Origin: an uncultured Jannaschia sp.
GTDB lineage: Bacteria; Pseudomonadota; Alphaproteobacteria; Rhodobacterales; Rhodobacteraceae
DNA: 64,000 nucleotides
Assembly: GCF_947503795.1 (NCBI RefSeq)
Contig: NZ_CANNEZ010000001.1
Span: forward strand, 983,001-1,047,000
Reading direction: 5' to 3'
The position numbers were made by a program, and so were the translations under genes. How positions within the stretch are numbered: the stretch's first letter is position 1; every line of letters begins with the position of its first letter. The notes beneath the pieces are model-generated. The model did not search any database. It saw nothing but the letters and a program-made list of their open reading frames with translations, and was not told where the DNA came from. Shown piece by piece: positions 1 through 9,683 of the stretch.

Positions 1-1
1 T

Positions 2-955
2 CCGGTGCCCGATGCGGGCTCGGCCGAGGCGGGGGCGGCGCTTCTGGATGCGGCCGGGGCGCTCGGGGCGGGCGAGCGCTGCCTTGCGCTGATCTCGGGC
101 GGCGGATCGGCGCTGGCGGTGGCACCGGTGGCGGGTGTGACGCTGGAGGACAAGGCGGAGGTCTCGCGGCTGCTGCTCGCGGCCGGGCTGGATATCGCGG
201 CGATGAACCGGGTGCGCCAGGCCCTCAGCCGCCTGAAGGGGGGCGGGCTCGCGCGGGCGGCGGCCCCGGCGACGGTCGAGGCGCTGATCCTGTCAGACGT
301 TGTGGGCGACGACCTCGCGGCGATCGCGTCCGGTCCGACCGTGGCACCGTCGGGCGGCGCAGAGGAGGCGCGGGCGATCCTCGAAGCGGCGAGCCTCTGG
401 TCGCGCATCCCCGAGAGCTGTCGCGCCGCACTTGCGAGGAACACGGACGTGGCGACACCACCCGCGACGGCGCGGCTGATCGGGTCCAACGCCCTCTCGG
501 TCGCGGCGATGGCCGAGGCGGCGTCCGACGCGCGCGTCGATCCGGACCCGCTGGTCGGCGATGTGGCCACGGCGGCGGCGCGGGTCGCAGCGGTCGCGGC
601 GCGGGGCGCGGGCACGACGCTCTGGGGCGGCGAGACGACGGTGATCCTGCGGGGCAACGGGCAGGGCGGCCGCAACCAGGAGCTGGCGCTGCGCGTGGCG
701 CGCGCGCTGGAAGGGATCGACCGGCCCTGGGCGTTCCTCTCGGGCGGCACGGACGGGCGCGACGGGCCGACCGACGCGGCGGGCGCGCTGGTCGATAACG
801 GTACGCTCGGGCGCATCGCGGCGGCGGGTCTCGACGTGGATGCGATGCTGGCGCGCAACGACAGTTATCCCGCGCTGGCGGCGGCGGGCGATCTGCTGAT
901 CACGGGCGGGACGGGGACGAATGTCGCCGATCTCCAGATCCTGCGGGTGGGGTGA
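2..955 (+). CDS. Glycerate 2-kinase / hydroxypyruvate reductase-type protein (MOFRL family), 5' truncated by window edge
   Basis: The reading frame is open from the left edge, so the true start lies outside the window; about 317 residues are visible of a family usually 400-440 long. Family knowledge: DUF4147/MOFRL proteins phosphorylate glycerate to 2-phosphoglycerate and are often annotated TtuD or hydroxypyruvate reductase. Visible signs are the glycine-rich ISGGGSAL loop, the LSDVVGDDLAAIASGPT segment, GGETTVIL, the NQELALRVA segment and the C-terminal MOFRL core with GGTDGRDGPTDAAGA. It ends at TGA 953-955, 21 nt before the next gene. The family call is firm; kinase as the exact activity follows the family. 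Confidence 0.85.
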   Translation, partial: PVPDAGSAEAGAALLDAAGALGAGERCLALISGGGSALAVAPVAGVTLEDKAEVSRLLLAAGLDIAAMNRVRQALSRLKGGGLARAAAPATVEALILSDVVGDDLAAIASGPTVAPSGGAEEARAILEAASLWSRIPESCRAALARNTDVATPPATARLIGSNALSVAAMAEAASDARVDPDPLVGDVATAAARVAAVAARGAGTTLWGGETTVILRGNGQGGRNQELALRVARALEGIDRPWAFLSGGTDGRDGPTDAAGALVDNGTLGRIAAAGLDVDAMLARNDSYPALAAAGDLLITGGTGTNVADLQILRVG

Positions 956-985
956 CAGGGTGGGGGCGCGCCCTAGGTGAGCGGC

Positions 986-1441
986 ATGGTTGGACGCATT
1001 CTCATCCTCGCGGCGCTGGGCGCCGGGGCCGCCGCCGCGATCGGCATCCGCAGTGCCGACATGTCCGCCGAGGCGTGGCATGTCGACCCGGATAGCGGGG
1101 CGCGGACGGGCAAGCCGAACGACTACCTCGTGGCCGAGGGCGGCGACCGCGCGCCCTTCGTGTCGTCGCTGGCCCCCGCGGACCTGGGTGCGCGGCTGGA
1201 CGCGGTGGCGCTGGCCGAGGCGCGGACCGAGGTGCTGGCAGGCTCGGCAGCGGAGGGCTGGGTCACCTATCTGCAGCGCTCTGCCATGATGGGGTTTCCG
1301 GACGCCGTGTCGGTGCGGATCGCGCCGGAGGGCGATGGGTCGCGGCTCACGGCCTGGAGCCGCTCGCGCTACGGGCATTCCGATCTCGGGGTGAACAAGG
1401 CGCGGCTGGAGCGCTGGCTGGCGGCGCTGGAGGCGGGCTGA
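986..1441 (+). CDS. DUF1499 domain-containing protein
   Basis: About 151 residues, with an N-terminal hydrophobic segment (VGRILILAALGAGAAAAIG) that is a membrane anchor or signal peptide. The rest fits the DUF1499 family; the C-terminal SRYGHSDLGVNKARLERWL segment is its most recognisable part. No catalytic function is established for the family. A GTG at 977 is an in-frame alternative start; I prefer ATG 986 because the hydrophobic segment follows directly. It lies close behind the glycerate kinase gene on the same strand and could be co-transcribed with it. Confidence 0.75.
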   Translation: MVGRILILAALGAGAAAAIGIRSADMSAEAWHVDPDSGARTGKPNDYLVAEGGDRAPFVSSLAPADLGARLDAVALAEARTEVLAGSAAEGWVTYLQRSAMMGFPDAVSVRIAPEGDGSRLTAWSRSRYGHSDLGVNKARLERWLAALEAG

Positions 1442-1819
1442 GCGCCGGTCTCGGCGGTCAGGCGAGATGCGAGACGGGACGAACGGCGATGCCGGCGCGC
1501 GACTCGGCCGGCGCATGGGACGATGGCGCGGAGACCGCCGGGGCGCATCGTGGCAGGCCGGACGGGGCCGGCGGCGGATACGCCGGGGGCCGTGTGCCAG
1601 TATCTCGCGAGATCGGTCAGAGAGTGACGCGGCGCCGCGTGCGGGCGGACGTCCCTTCGGATGGATCACCCCCGTGCCACGAGGAGCGATGTCGGATCGG
1701 GCCCGATCCGCGTGGTCACGGCGTTTGAGCCGCGACCCCTCGGGATCGTCCTAGGTCGTGATGCTGCAGCGGAGCCCTGTATTCGGACGAGCGGTGAATG
1801 GTTCGTTAACGCGCCACGC
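1442..1819. other. Intergenic gap, no supported gene
   Basis: This 378-base stretch lies between the DUF1499 gene and the convergent aldo/keto reductase. Short open frames here are arginine-rich and resemble nothing, as expected by chance at this GC content. The one clear structure is an 18-base perfect palindrome at 1693-1710 (cggatcgggcccgatccg). I see no tRNA-like cloverleaf. Confidence 0.6.
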
Positions 1820-2848
1820 TCAATAGGGCAGCGGATGCGCCTTATGGGTTTCGTCTATGGCGGCGACCAGCTCCTCCGAGAGCGTCACGTCGGCCCCTGC
1901 CAACTCATGCGCGAGCTGGTCGGTGGTCGAGGCACCGATGATCGCCACGCAGCGGAAGGGGCGCGTCCGGAGCCAGGCCAGCGCCATGTGGACGGGATCG
2001 ACGCCGTGATCGCGCGCGAGGTCAAGATAGGCGGCCACGGCGGGATGAAGCCGGTCGGTCCAGCGGCCGCCAAGGCTGTCGTTCACCGACCGGCGCGAGC
2101 CGTCGGGGACGGCGCCGTCCTGGTACTTGCCGGTCAGGATCCCTGCGGCCAGCGGCGAGAAGGCCAGCATCGTGATCCCCTCGTGCACCAGCGTTTCGGC
2201 AATGTCGGTATCGGCGAGGCGGGCCAGCAGCGAGTATTCGTTCTGCAGCCCGACGACCGGCGGGCCGCCCGTCGCCTCGGCGGCGGCGTTCCATTGCATC
2301 ATGCCCCAAGACGATTCGTTCGAGAGGCCGAAATGGCGGATCGTGCCGCGCTCGACCTCGCGGGCCAGCGCGCCTGCGCAATCGGCGAAGTTCTGGCGGA
2401 TCGCGGCGCGCTCGCCTTCGGGAACGTAGGTCCAGTTCTTGCGGAACTGGAAGCTGCCGCGATTGGGCCAGTGGAACTGGTAGAGGTCGATCGTATCGAC
2501 CCGCAGACGCTTGAGGTTGCCTTCGAGCGTGACGGGAATGCTCTCGGCGGTGATGGGCGCGCCGTCGCGGGGATGGGCGCCCTCACCGGAATGCTTGGTC
2601 GCGATCCGGAGGCCCGTGCCGCCCGCGGCGATCCAGTCGCCGATGATCTCCTCGGTGCGACCGATCGTTTCGGGGCGGATCGGATTGACCGGATACATCT
2701 CGGCTGTGTCGAGCCACGTGATCCCCGCATCGACCGCCATGTCGAGTTGGGTGTGGGCGTCGGCGGGCGAGGTCTGGGTGCCGAAGGTCATCGTGCCGAG
2801 GATGAACTCGGAGACGGTGTCATCGGACCCGAGGGGGACGGTGCGCAT
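1820..2848 (-). CDS. Aldo/keto reductase, Tas-like
   Basis: 342 residues, a TIM-barrel NADPH-dependent oxidoreductase of the aldo/keto reductase superfamily. Catalytic tetrad candidates are visible: Asp and Tyr in LDTAEMYPVNP, Lys in IATKHSG and His in YQFHWPN. The opening GTMTFGTQTSPADAH and the AEMYPVNPIRPET stretch resemble the E. coli Tas protein. The start is placed at MRTVPLGSDD (2848) because the upstream open frame is arginine-rich and overlaps the exonuclease III gene. It sits 46 nt downstream of xthA on the same strand. The substrate cannot be inferred. Confidence 0.88.
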   Translation of the reverse strand: MRTVPLGSDDTVSEFILGTMTFGTQTSPADAHTQLDMAVDAGITWLDTAEMYPVNPIRPETIGRTEEIIGDWIAAGGTGLRIATKHSGEGAHPRDGAPITAESIPVTLEGNLKRLRVDTIDLYQFHWPNRGSFQFRKNWTYVPEGERAAIRQNFADCAGALAREVERGTIRHFGLSNESSWGMMQWNAAAEATGGPPVVGLQNEYSLLARLADTDIAETLVHEGITMLAFSPLAAGILTGKYQDGAVPDGSRRSVNDSLGGRWTDRLHPAVAAYLDLARDHGVDPVHMALAWLRTRPFRCVAIIGASTTDQLAHELAGADVTLSEELVAAIDETHKAHPLPY

Positions 2849-2894
2849 GGAGATGTCTTTCGTGCAGCGGGCGGCCCGGCGGGCGGGCGGCCGG

Positions 2895-3677
2895 TCAAAT
2901 GTCGAGGTCGAGCCAGACGGGAACATGGTCCGACGGCTTGGTGCGTCCACGCATCTCGGCCTGGATGGTGCAGTCGGTCAGGCGGTCGGCGATGGCGGGC
3001 GACAGCAGGAAATGGTCGATGCGGATGCCGTCGTTCCGGTCCCATGCGCCTGCCTGGTAGTCCCAGAAGCTGTAATGCCCGGGCGTGGGGTTGCGGGTGC
3101 GAAACGCCTCGGTCAGCCCCAGATGGCAGAGGCGGCGCCACGCCGCACGGGTCTCGGGGCGGGCGAGGGCGTCGTCGCGCCATGCCTCGGGGCGGGCGGC
3201 GTCGCGGTCGTCGGGGATGACGTTGAAATCGCCGGTCATGAGGAACGGCTCCTCGGCGGCCAGAAGGTCGCGCGCCCGCGCTTCGAGCCGGGCCATCCAG
3301 CCCAGCTTGTAGTCGTATTTCGGCCCCGGCGCCGGGTTGCCGTTGGGCAGGTAGAGGCCGCAGATGCGGACCGCGCCCGTCTCGCCGATCGCCGTGCCCT
3401 CGATATAGCGGGCCTGTTCGTCCGAATCGTCGCCCGGCAGACCGCGCACGACATCCTCGAGCGGGGTCTTCGACAGGAGGGCGACGCCGTTGAAGCCTTT
3501 CTGCCCGTGCGTGTGCAACTCGTAGCCCGCATCTTCGACGACCTCGCGGGGGAAGGCCTCGTCTACGGATTTGATTTCCTGCAGGACGGCCACGTCGGGC
3601 GCATCCTCGGCCAGCCAGCGGGCGACGGTCTCGTGCCGGGCCTTGATGCCGTTGATGTTGTAGGTCGCGATTTTCAT
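2895..3677 (-). CDS. xthA: Exodeoxyribonuclease III
   Basis: 260 residues, matching the usual length of ExoIII, an AP endonuclease and 3'-5' exonuclease in base excision repair. Signature motifs appear in order: NINGI near the N-terminus, LQEIKS (metal-binding Glu), LYLPNG, MTGDFNV and the C-terminal SDHVPVWLDLDI with the catalytic Asp-His pair. The start is set at MKIATYN because that is the family's normal N-terminus; an upstream Met in the same frame would add twelve unrelated residues. A 237-base divergent gap separates it from the small lipoprotein gene. Confidence 0.93.
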   Translation of the reverse strand: MKIATYNINGIKARHETVARWLAEDAPDVAVLQEIKSVDEAFPREVVEDAGYELHTHGQKGFNGVALLSKTPLEDVVRGLPGDDSDEQARYIEGTAIGETGAVRICGLYLPNGNPAPGPKYDYKLGWMARLEARARDLLAAEEPFLMTGDFNVIPDDRDAARPEAWRDDALARPETRAAWRRLCHLGLTEAFRTRNPTPGHYSFWDYQAGAWDRNDGIRIDHFLLSPAIADRLTDCTIQAEMRGRTKPSDHVPVWLDLDI

Positions 3678-3914
3678 GGGACCGGGCTTAGGGCAGTCGG
3701 CGGGGCAAGTCACGGGGCCGGGTGCGGTCGGGCGCGGCTTACCTGTTATCGCATAGCGGCGCGGCGGCCTGCGGCGGTGATCGCATGTCGCGGCGGACGG
3801 GACCTATCTGCGCCCATGCCGACAGGCGGCGCACCCGGACGAAGCGGGGCGGCGAGGGTCGGACGACTTCCAACCCCGAACGGCCCCGAGACGGCCGCAC
3901 CAGGAGACCCGACC

Positions 3915-4133
3915 ATGAAACTGCATCTTGCGCTTGCCGCCCTTCTGACCTCGCTTGCCGCCTGCGGTCCCGGCGGCCCCATCGACAGCGACGTGGAGCG
4001 CGGCCTCGTCGGCGCGGCCATCGGCTATGGTGCTGCAAAGGCCGTGGACGGCAACGGCGACCGCGGCGCGATCGTCGGAGGCCTCGCGGGGATCTTCTGC
4101 GACGATCTCGGCGGCTGCGCCCGCTCGCGCTGA
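3915..4133 (+). CDS. Small lipoprotein of unknown function
   Basis: 72 residues. A signal peptide ending in a lipobox (LTSLAAC, Cys at about residue 18) predicts lipid modification. The mature part is glycine-rich: a segment with VGAAIGYGAAKA and GAIVGGLAGIF resembles the glycine-zipper membrane segments of small outer-membrane lipoproteins, and two further cysteines lie near the C-terminus. An AGGAG ribosome site lies 9 nt before ATG 3915. The same frame is open far upstream, but that extension overlaps xthA and is not protein-like. Function unknown. Confidence 0.75.
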   Translation: MKLHLALAALLTSLAACGPGGPIDSDVERGLVGAAIGYGAAKAVDGNGDRGAIVGGLAGIFCDDLGGCARSR

Positions 4134-4169
4134 CTCCCAGGCTGCGCGGCCCGGCGGGTCGCGCGGCCC

Positions 4170-4718
4170 TCAGTCCCGGATCAGCCCGGTGTCGAACCCG
4201 TCGATCGTTTCGGCGTTCTTGCGGCGCCAATAGGCGGCGATCTGGTCGTCGTCGAGGCCGTCCCAATAGGGCACCAATTCCTCCATCGCGCGGTCGGCGG
4301 TCAGCGTCATGCGCGGCACCCCGGTCCCGCAGGAGGTCTGCACGGCCTCGATCGCGACGTCGAAGATCTGCCGGCTGCCCGACAGGTCGGGAAAGGCCGC
4401 GAGCCGCGCCGTCCAGTCTGCATCGTGGGGATGGATGACGCGCGCCGTGCCATAGAGCCGCAGGATCAGCGCATCGCCCTCGAAGGCGCAGAACATCAGC
4501 GTGATGCGGTTGAGCTGTGCGACATGGCCCGCCGTCTCGTTGCCGCTGCCCGAGAGGTTCAGCCAGCTCAGATGCGTGTCGTCCACGATCCGCAGCGTGT
4601 CGGCCCCCTTGGGCGAGAGGTTGACCCGCCCCTCGGCGGCCGCGCTGGCCACGAAGAACATCGGCTGGCGTTCGATGAACGCGCGGAGCGTGGGGTTGAG
4701 CTTGGAGCCGAGCGCCAT
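4170..4718 (-). CDS. Pyridoxamine 5'-phosphate oxidase-family (PNPOx-like) FMN-binding protein
   Basis: 182 residues with a split-barrel PNPOx-like sequence: RQPMFFVASAAAEGRVNLSPKG, then LNLSGSGNETAGHV, as in the general-stress type of pyridoxamine phosphate oxidase-related proteins. Such proteins bind FMN or F420 and reduce small molecules; biosynthetic PNPOx activity is unlikely for this subgroup. The start at MALGSKLNP is supported by a GGAGG site just upstream on the minus strand. It is convergent with the small lipoprotein gene and 62 nt downstream of the next minus-strand gene, so it may be the tail of the aspartate aminotransferase unit. Confidence 0.82.
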   Translation of the reverse strand: MALGSKLNPTLRAFIERQPMFFVASAAAEGRVNLSPKGADTLRIVDDTHLSWLNLSGSGNETAGHVAQLNRITLMFCAFEGDALILRLYGTARVIHPHDADWTARLAAFPDLSGSRQIFDVAIEAVQTSCGTGVPRMTLTADRAMEELVPYWDGLDDDQIAAYWRRKNAETIDGFDTGLIRD

Positions 4719-4780
4719 GACGTCCTCCGTCCGGATCGAGAGAACGTTAGCGGAACATCTGCACGGCGGCAATGCCGGGG

Positions 4781-5179
4781 TCAGTCGCCCTGAAGCCGGT
4801 CCGCGCGCTTCTTGGCCAGCACGGTGCGCAGATCGTGCATCGCCATCAGCAACCGGTCCGTCACCGCGTCGAGCTGGTCGTCGGTGGCGCGCGCCTGCGC
4901 CCAATGCGCCGTGAGGTTCAGGTGGTCGACGGTGCGAAGGATGTCGTCGACGTCGCGCGCGGCCAGCGTCGCGCTCCGCTCGGCCATCCACGCGTCGATC
5001 GCGGCCTTGTCCGCGGGCGTGAGGATCGTGTCGCCCTGCGGCTTCACGGCACCGTTGTTGATATTCAACGTCGCGATCTGATCGAGTTCCAGCCGCCGCT
5101 GCCGGTTCTCGGCATCGACGCGGAACACGAGCGCGCCGTTCTCCTTCACGCGGAAGTAGTAGGGGGGCAGGCCGCTCAT
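4781..5179 (-). CDS. Conserved hypothetical protein downstream of aspartate aminotransferase
   Basis: 132 residues; I do not recognise a named family. It opens MSGLPPYYFRVKENGALVFRV, has a basic/aromatic N-terminal half followed by helical segments, and ends in a charged tail (VLAKKRADRLQGD). No signal peptide or membrane segment is seen, so it is probably cytosolic. Its start is 10 nt past the aspartate aminotransferase stop, so the two are almost certainly co-transcribed. That context gives no specific biochemical role. Confidence 0.65.
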   Translation of the reverse strand: MSGLPPYYFRVKENGALVFRVDAENRQRRLELDQIATLNINNGAVKPQGDTILTPADKAAIDAWMAERSATLAARDVDDILRTVDHLNLTAHWAQARATDDQLDAVTDRLLMAMHDLRTVLAKKRADRLQGD

Positions 5180-5189
5180 GCGAGGATGC

Positions 5190-6859
<1,670 letters not shown>

Positions 6860-6863
<4 letters not shown>

Positions 6864-7126
6864 CCACGCCGGCCGAGGCCCGCATCAAGCGGATGCGCAT
6901 CCGCGCCTGGCGTCGCGGGATCAAGGAAATGGACATGATCTTGGGCGGTTACGCCGATGCGGAGCTGGGCAATTTGGACGCCGAGGGGCTCGATCTCTTC
7001 GAAGCGGTGCTGGGCGAGAACGACCACGACCTGTTCGCCTGGGTCACGGGGCAGGACGAGGCGCCCGCCCGCTTCGCGCCGTTGATGACCGAACTGGCCG
7101 CGCGGGTGCCCGGCGGCGCGCGGTGA
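6860..7126 (+). CDS. sdhE: Succinate dehydrogenase assembly factor SdhE (FAD assembly factor 2 family)
   Basis: 88 residues starting at GTG 6860. The conserved RGxxE-type motif that promotes covalent FAD attachment to SdhA is seen as RRGIKEMD, followed by helical segments with GYADAELGNLDAEGLD and DLFAWVTGQ, typical of the DUF339/SdhE five-helix fold. Length matches the family. Translational coupling to the upstream XRE gene (4-nt overlap) is unusual; no succinate dehydrogenase structural gene is in the window. Confidence 0.88.
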
Positions 7127-7206
7127 GAAATCGAATGGCAGTTTAACGGAATATTCGGAAATTTCGGCCAGAGAGGGGGCGAACGACCAAGCCGGGATGA
7201 CCTGCC

Positions 7207-7704
7207 ATGAGCCGACTCGAGAAGTTCCAGCCGCGCCACACGCCGGATTTCATGTCCGGCTATCTCGATGCCCTGACCCTGGTGGAGCGGCTGCATCGCC
7301 TGCTTCTCGATGTCATCAAGGACGAGTTCGAACGCCTCAACATTCTCGAGATCAATGCGGTGCAGGGGCTTTTGCTGTTCAACATCGGCGACAATGAGGT
7401 CACGGCGGGCGAGCTGAAGACGCGCGGCTACTATCAGGGCTCGAATGTCAGCTACAATCTCAAGAAGCTGGTCGAGATGGGCTACATGCACCACCAGCGC
7501 TGCGAGATCGACCGGCGCGCCGTCCGCGTCCGGCTGACCGCCCGCGGCCGAGAGGTGCGGGACGCGGTGGCCGCGCTCTTCTCGCGCCATGCCGACGGCA
7601 TTCGCCACACCGGTGTCCTGTCGGATGCGGGCCTGATCGAGATCGTGGGGACGCTGAGGCGCGTCGAGCGCTACTGGGGGGAACAAATCCGCTATATCTA
7701 CTAG
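7207..7704 (+). CDS. MarR-family winged-helix regulator, LdtR-like
   Basis: 165 residues. The winged-helix region covers about residues 50-115: ILEINAVQGLLLFNIGDNEVTAGELK, then GSNVSYNLKKLVEMGYMHHQR and the wing DRRAVRVRLTARG. The opening DFMSGYLDALTLVERLHRLLLDVIKDEFER resembles the LdtR regulators of Rhizobiales and Rhodobacterales, which control L,D-transpeptidase and envelope genes; I infer that relationship from recall. ATG 7207 lies 80 bases after sdhE, and that spacer contains a degenerate copy of a dispersed motif (about 7157-7179). Confidence 0.82.
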   Translation: MSRLEKFQPRHTPDFMSGYLDALTLVERLHRLLLDVIKDEFERLNILEINAVQGLLLFNIGDNEVTAGELKTRGYYQGSNVSYNLKKLVEMGYMHHQRCEIDRRAVRVRLTARGREVRDAVAALFSRHADGIRHTGVLSDAGLIEIVGTLRRVERYWGEQIRYIY

Positions 7705-8100
7705 CGCGCCGTTTGCGGCGCGGCGCGGCGCAGTTGGCGGGCACCGGAGCGGGGGCGTGCGAGGGCGGTTGGCCGTGCTCGGTGCGATCCCGACCTTGGG
7801 CGTATCCATCCAAACGCACCATGGGTTGATCCGCCTCGCCACCGCGTCATTCGCATCGCGGGACGCCACCCGGTAGCGAGCCGAGGCGACCGCGCGCACC
7901 TCGCGCCTGGCCCCGCCGCATCGGGCCGACCGTCGCCGTGCCGGTGCCGTCGCCGCACCCCGTCGGGCCTCGGGAATCCGCTTGCTTCCCCCCACCCGCC
8001 TCCATAGACAGGCGCCGATTTGCACCCGCCGCTTCCCGGCGGGGTTTTCGCTTATGGGGGGCCGCGAGCGGCCCGGTATCAAACGACAAGGACGAGACAC
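7705..8100. other. Intergenic gap with leader hairpin of trigger factor
   Basis: 396 bases without a supported gene. Open frames on both strands are low-complexity and arginine-rich, so I treat them as chance. The only clear signal is the terminator-like hairpin at 8025-8048 shortly upstream of tig. I looked for a tRNA-like T-arm and found none. Confidence 0.6.
8025..8048 (+). terminator. Terminator-like hairpin in tig leader
   Basis: A 7-bp stem (8025-8031 with 8037-8043) closes a 5-nt loop and is followed by G and four T residues. It lies about 50 nt before the tig start codon, so it may terminate the upstream unit or act as a leader attenuator for tig. Confidence 0.5.
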
Positions 8101-9426
8101 ATGCAGGTGACCGAGACCCTGAACGACGGCCTCAAGCGCGGCTACACCATCACGGTCCCCGCCGCCGATCTCGACGCCAAGGTCAACGAGAAACTGACCG
8201 AGGCGCAGCCCACGATCGAGATGAAGGGCTTCCGCAAGGGCAAGGTCCCGATGGCCCTCCTGCGCAAACAGTTCGGCGAGCGCCTGATGGGCGAGGCCAT
8301 GCAGGAGACCGTCGACGGCGCGATGGCCGGTCATTTCGAGACGTCGGGCGACCGCCCCGCCATGCAGCCCAGCGTTGTGATGACCAACGAAGACTGGAAG
8401 CCGGGCGACGATGTCGAGATCACCATGACCTACGAGGCGCTGCCCGAGGTGCCGGATGTCGACTTCTCGGGCGTGAAGATCGACCGCCTGGTGGTCGAGC
8501 CCGCCGATGCCGATATCGACGAGGCGCTGGAAAGCCTGGCCAAGACCGCCAAGACCTTCGTCACCAAGAAGGGCAAGGCCGCCAAGGGCGACCAGGTCGT
8601 GATGGATTTCGTCGGCAAGGTCGATGGCGAGGCCTTCGAGGGCGGCTCGGCCGAGGATTTCGCGCTAGAGCTCGGCTCGGGCCAGTTCATCCCCGGCTTC
8701 GAGGAGAAGCTGATCGGCGTGAAGGCCGGTGAGGAGGCCGCCGTCGAGGTGACCTTCCCCGAGGAATACCAGGCCGAGCATCTGGCCGGTAAGGCCGCCG
8801 TGTTCGACTGCACGATCAAGGAAGTGAAGAAGCCCGGCGAGGCGAAGATCGATGACGAGATGGCCAAGACCTTCGGCGCCGAAAGCCTCGACGCCCTGAA
8901 GGGTCAGATCTCCGAGCGTCTGGGTGCCGAGTACCAGGGTGCCGCGCGTCAGGTCGTGAAGCGCCAGCTTCTCGACCAGCTCGACGGTCTGGTGACCTTC
9001 GAGCTGCCGCCGAGCCTCGTCGAGGCAGAGGCGGGCCAGATCGCGCACCAGCTCTGGCACGAGGAAAACCCCGAAGTCGAAGGCCACGATCATGAGAAGG
9101 TCGAGCCGACCGACGAGCACGTCAAGCTGGCGGAACGCCGCGTCCGCCTTGGTCTTCTGCTGGCCGAGCTGGGTCAGAAGGAAGAGGTTCAGGTCTCCGA
9201 CGCCGAAATGACGCAGGCCATCATGAACCAGGCGCGCCAGTATCCCGGTCAGGAGCGCGAGTTCTTCCAGTATATTCAGCAGAACGCCCAGGCGCAGCAG
9301 CAGGTCCGCGCCCCGCTCTTCGAGGACAAGGTCATCGACCTGATCCTCGAGCGCGCGAAGGTCACCGACAAGACGGTGACCAAGGAAGAGCTGCAGGCCG
9401 AGGTCGAGAAGCTCGAAGACGCGTAA
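8101..9426 (+). CDS. tig: Trigger factor (ribosome-associated chaperone/peptidyl-prolyl isomerase)
   Basis: 441 residues with the three trigger factor regions. The N-terminal ribosome-binding domain carries the signature GFRKGKVP at about residues 44-51. The FKBP-type PPIase domain follows at about 150-240 ([20 protein letters not shown]). A long helical C-terminal chaperone region includes [11 protein letters not shown] and ends VEKLEDA. It binds near the L23 exit site and shields nascent chains. The start is ATG 8101 ([12 protein letters not shown]); an earlier in-frame ATG at 8020 falls in the leader and would overlap the hairpin. Confidence 0.95.
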   Translation: MQVTETLNDGLKRGYTITVPAADLDAKVNEKLTEAQPTIEMKGFRKGKVPMALLRKQFGERLMGEAMQETVDGAMAGHFETSGDRPAMQPSVVMTNEDWKPGDDVEITMTYEALPEVPDVDFSGVKIDRLVVEPADADIDEALESLAKTAKTFVTKKGKAAKGDQVVMDFVGKVDGEAFEGGSAEDFALELGSGQFIPGFEEKLIGVKAGEEAAVEVTFPEEYQAEHLAGKAAVFDCTIKEVKKPGEAKIDDEMAKTFGAESLDALKGQISERLGAEYQGAARQVVKRQLLDQLDGLVTFELPPSLVEAEAGQIAHQLWHEENPEVEGHDHEKVEPTDEHVKLAERRVRLGLLLAELGQKEEVQVSDAEMTQAIMNQARQYPGQEREFFQYIQQNAQAQQQVRAPLFEDKVIDLILERAKVTDKTVTKEELQAEVEKLEDA

Positions 9427-9448
9427 GCGCCGCAGATCGCATGACCGG

Positions 9449-9476
9449 AACGGGGCGCCCATTGCGGCGCCCCGTT
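9449..9476 (+). terminator. Hairpin downstream of tig
   Basis: An 11-bp perfect stem (aacggggcgcc pairing 9466-9476) with a 6-nt loop lies 22 nt after the tig stop. No T-run follows, so it is a terminator candidate or 3'-end stabiliser rather than a classical intrinsic terminator. Confidence 0.55.
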
Positions 9477-9604
9477 CTGCTTCAGGGGGTTATCGGGCGA
9501 CGTTCATGTCGCGCGCGCGTCGGCGATCCGAGTTCCATCGTGGCGGGCCTCGTCGGTTCGGATCGCTTGTAACGGGAGCCCCGTCAGGTGGCCGGAGGCA
9601 TCGC

Positions 9605-9682
9605 GCCGCCCCTCGGGGGCGGCTGTGACGGTCCTTGCGGACCATCACCTTGCCGCCGCGGCTTCGCCTGGACGGCGAAGCC
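9605..9682. repeat. Three consecutive hairpins between convergent genes
   Basis: Three inverted repeats follow each other: 9605-9612/9616-9623 (8 bp, 3-nt loop), 9625-9634/9639-9648 (9 of 10 bp, 4-nt loop) and 9660-9668/9674-9682 (9 bp, 5-nt loop). They fill the end of the spacer between tig and the oppositely oriented dehydrogenase gene, whose stop is 2 nt further. Likely a bidirectional transcription end. Confidence 0.6.
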
Positions 9683-9683
9683 C

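Noticed and set aside
293-1669. A 458-codon minus-strand frame over the glycerate kinase and DUF1499 genes
   Set aside because: Arginine-rich shadow with no domain; the plus-strand genes explain the sequence.
1661-3220. A 519-codon plus-strand frame opposite the aldo/keto reductase
   Set aside because: Only a GC-driven antisense frame; the reductase and exonuclease III on the minus strand are convincing.
7738-8089. Possible small genes or a tRNA upstream of tig
   Set aside because: Frames are low-complexity, and I could not draw a cloverleaf or find a T-loop consensus; only the terminator-like hairpin is supported.
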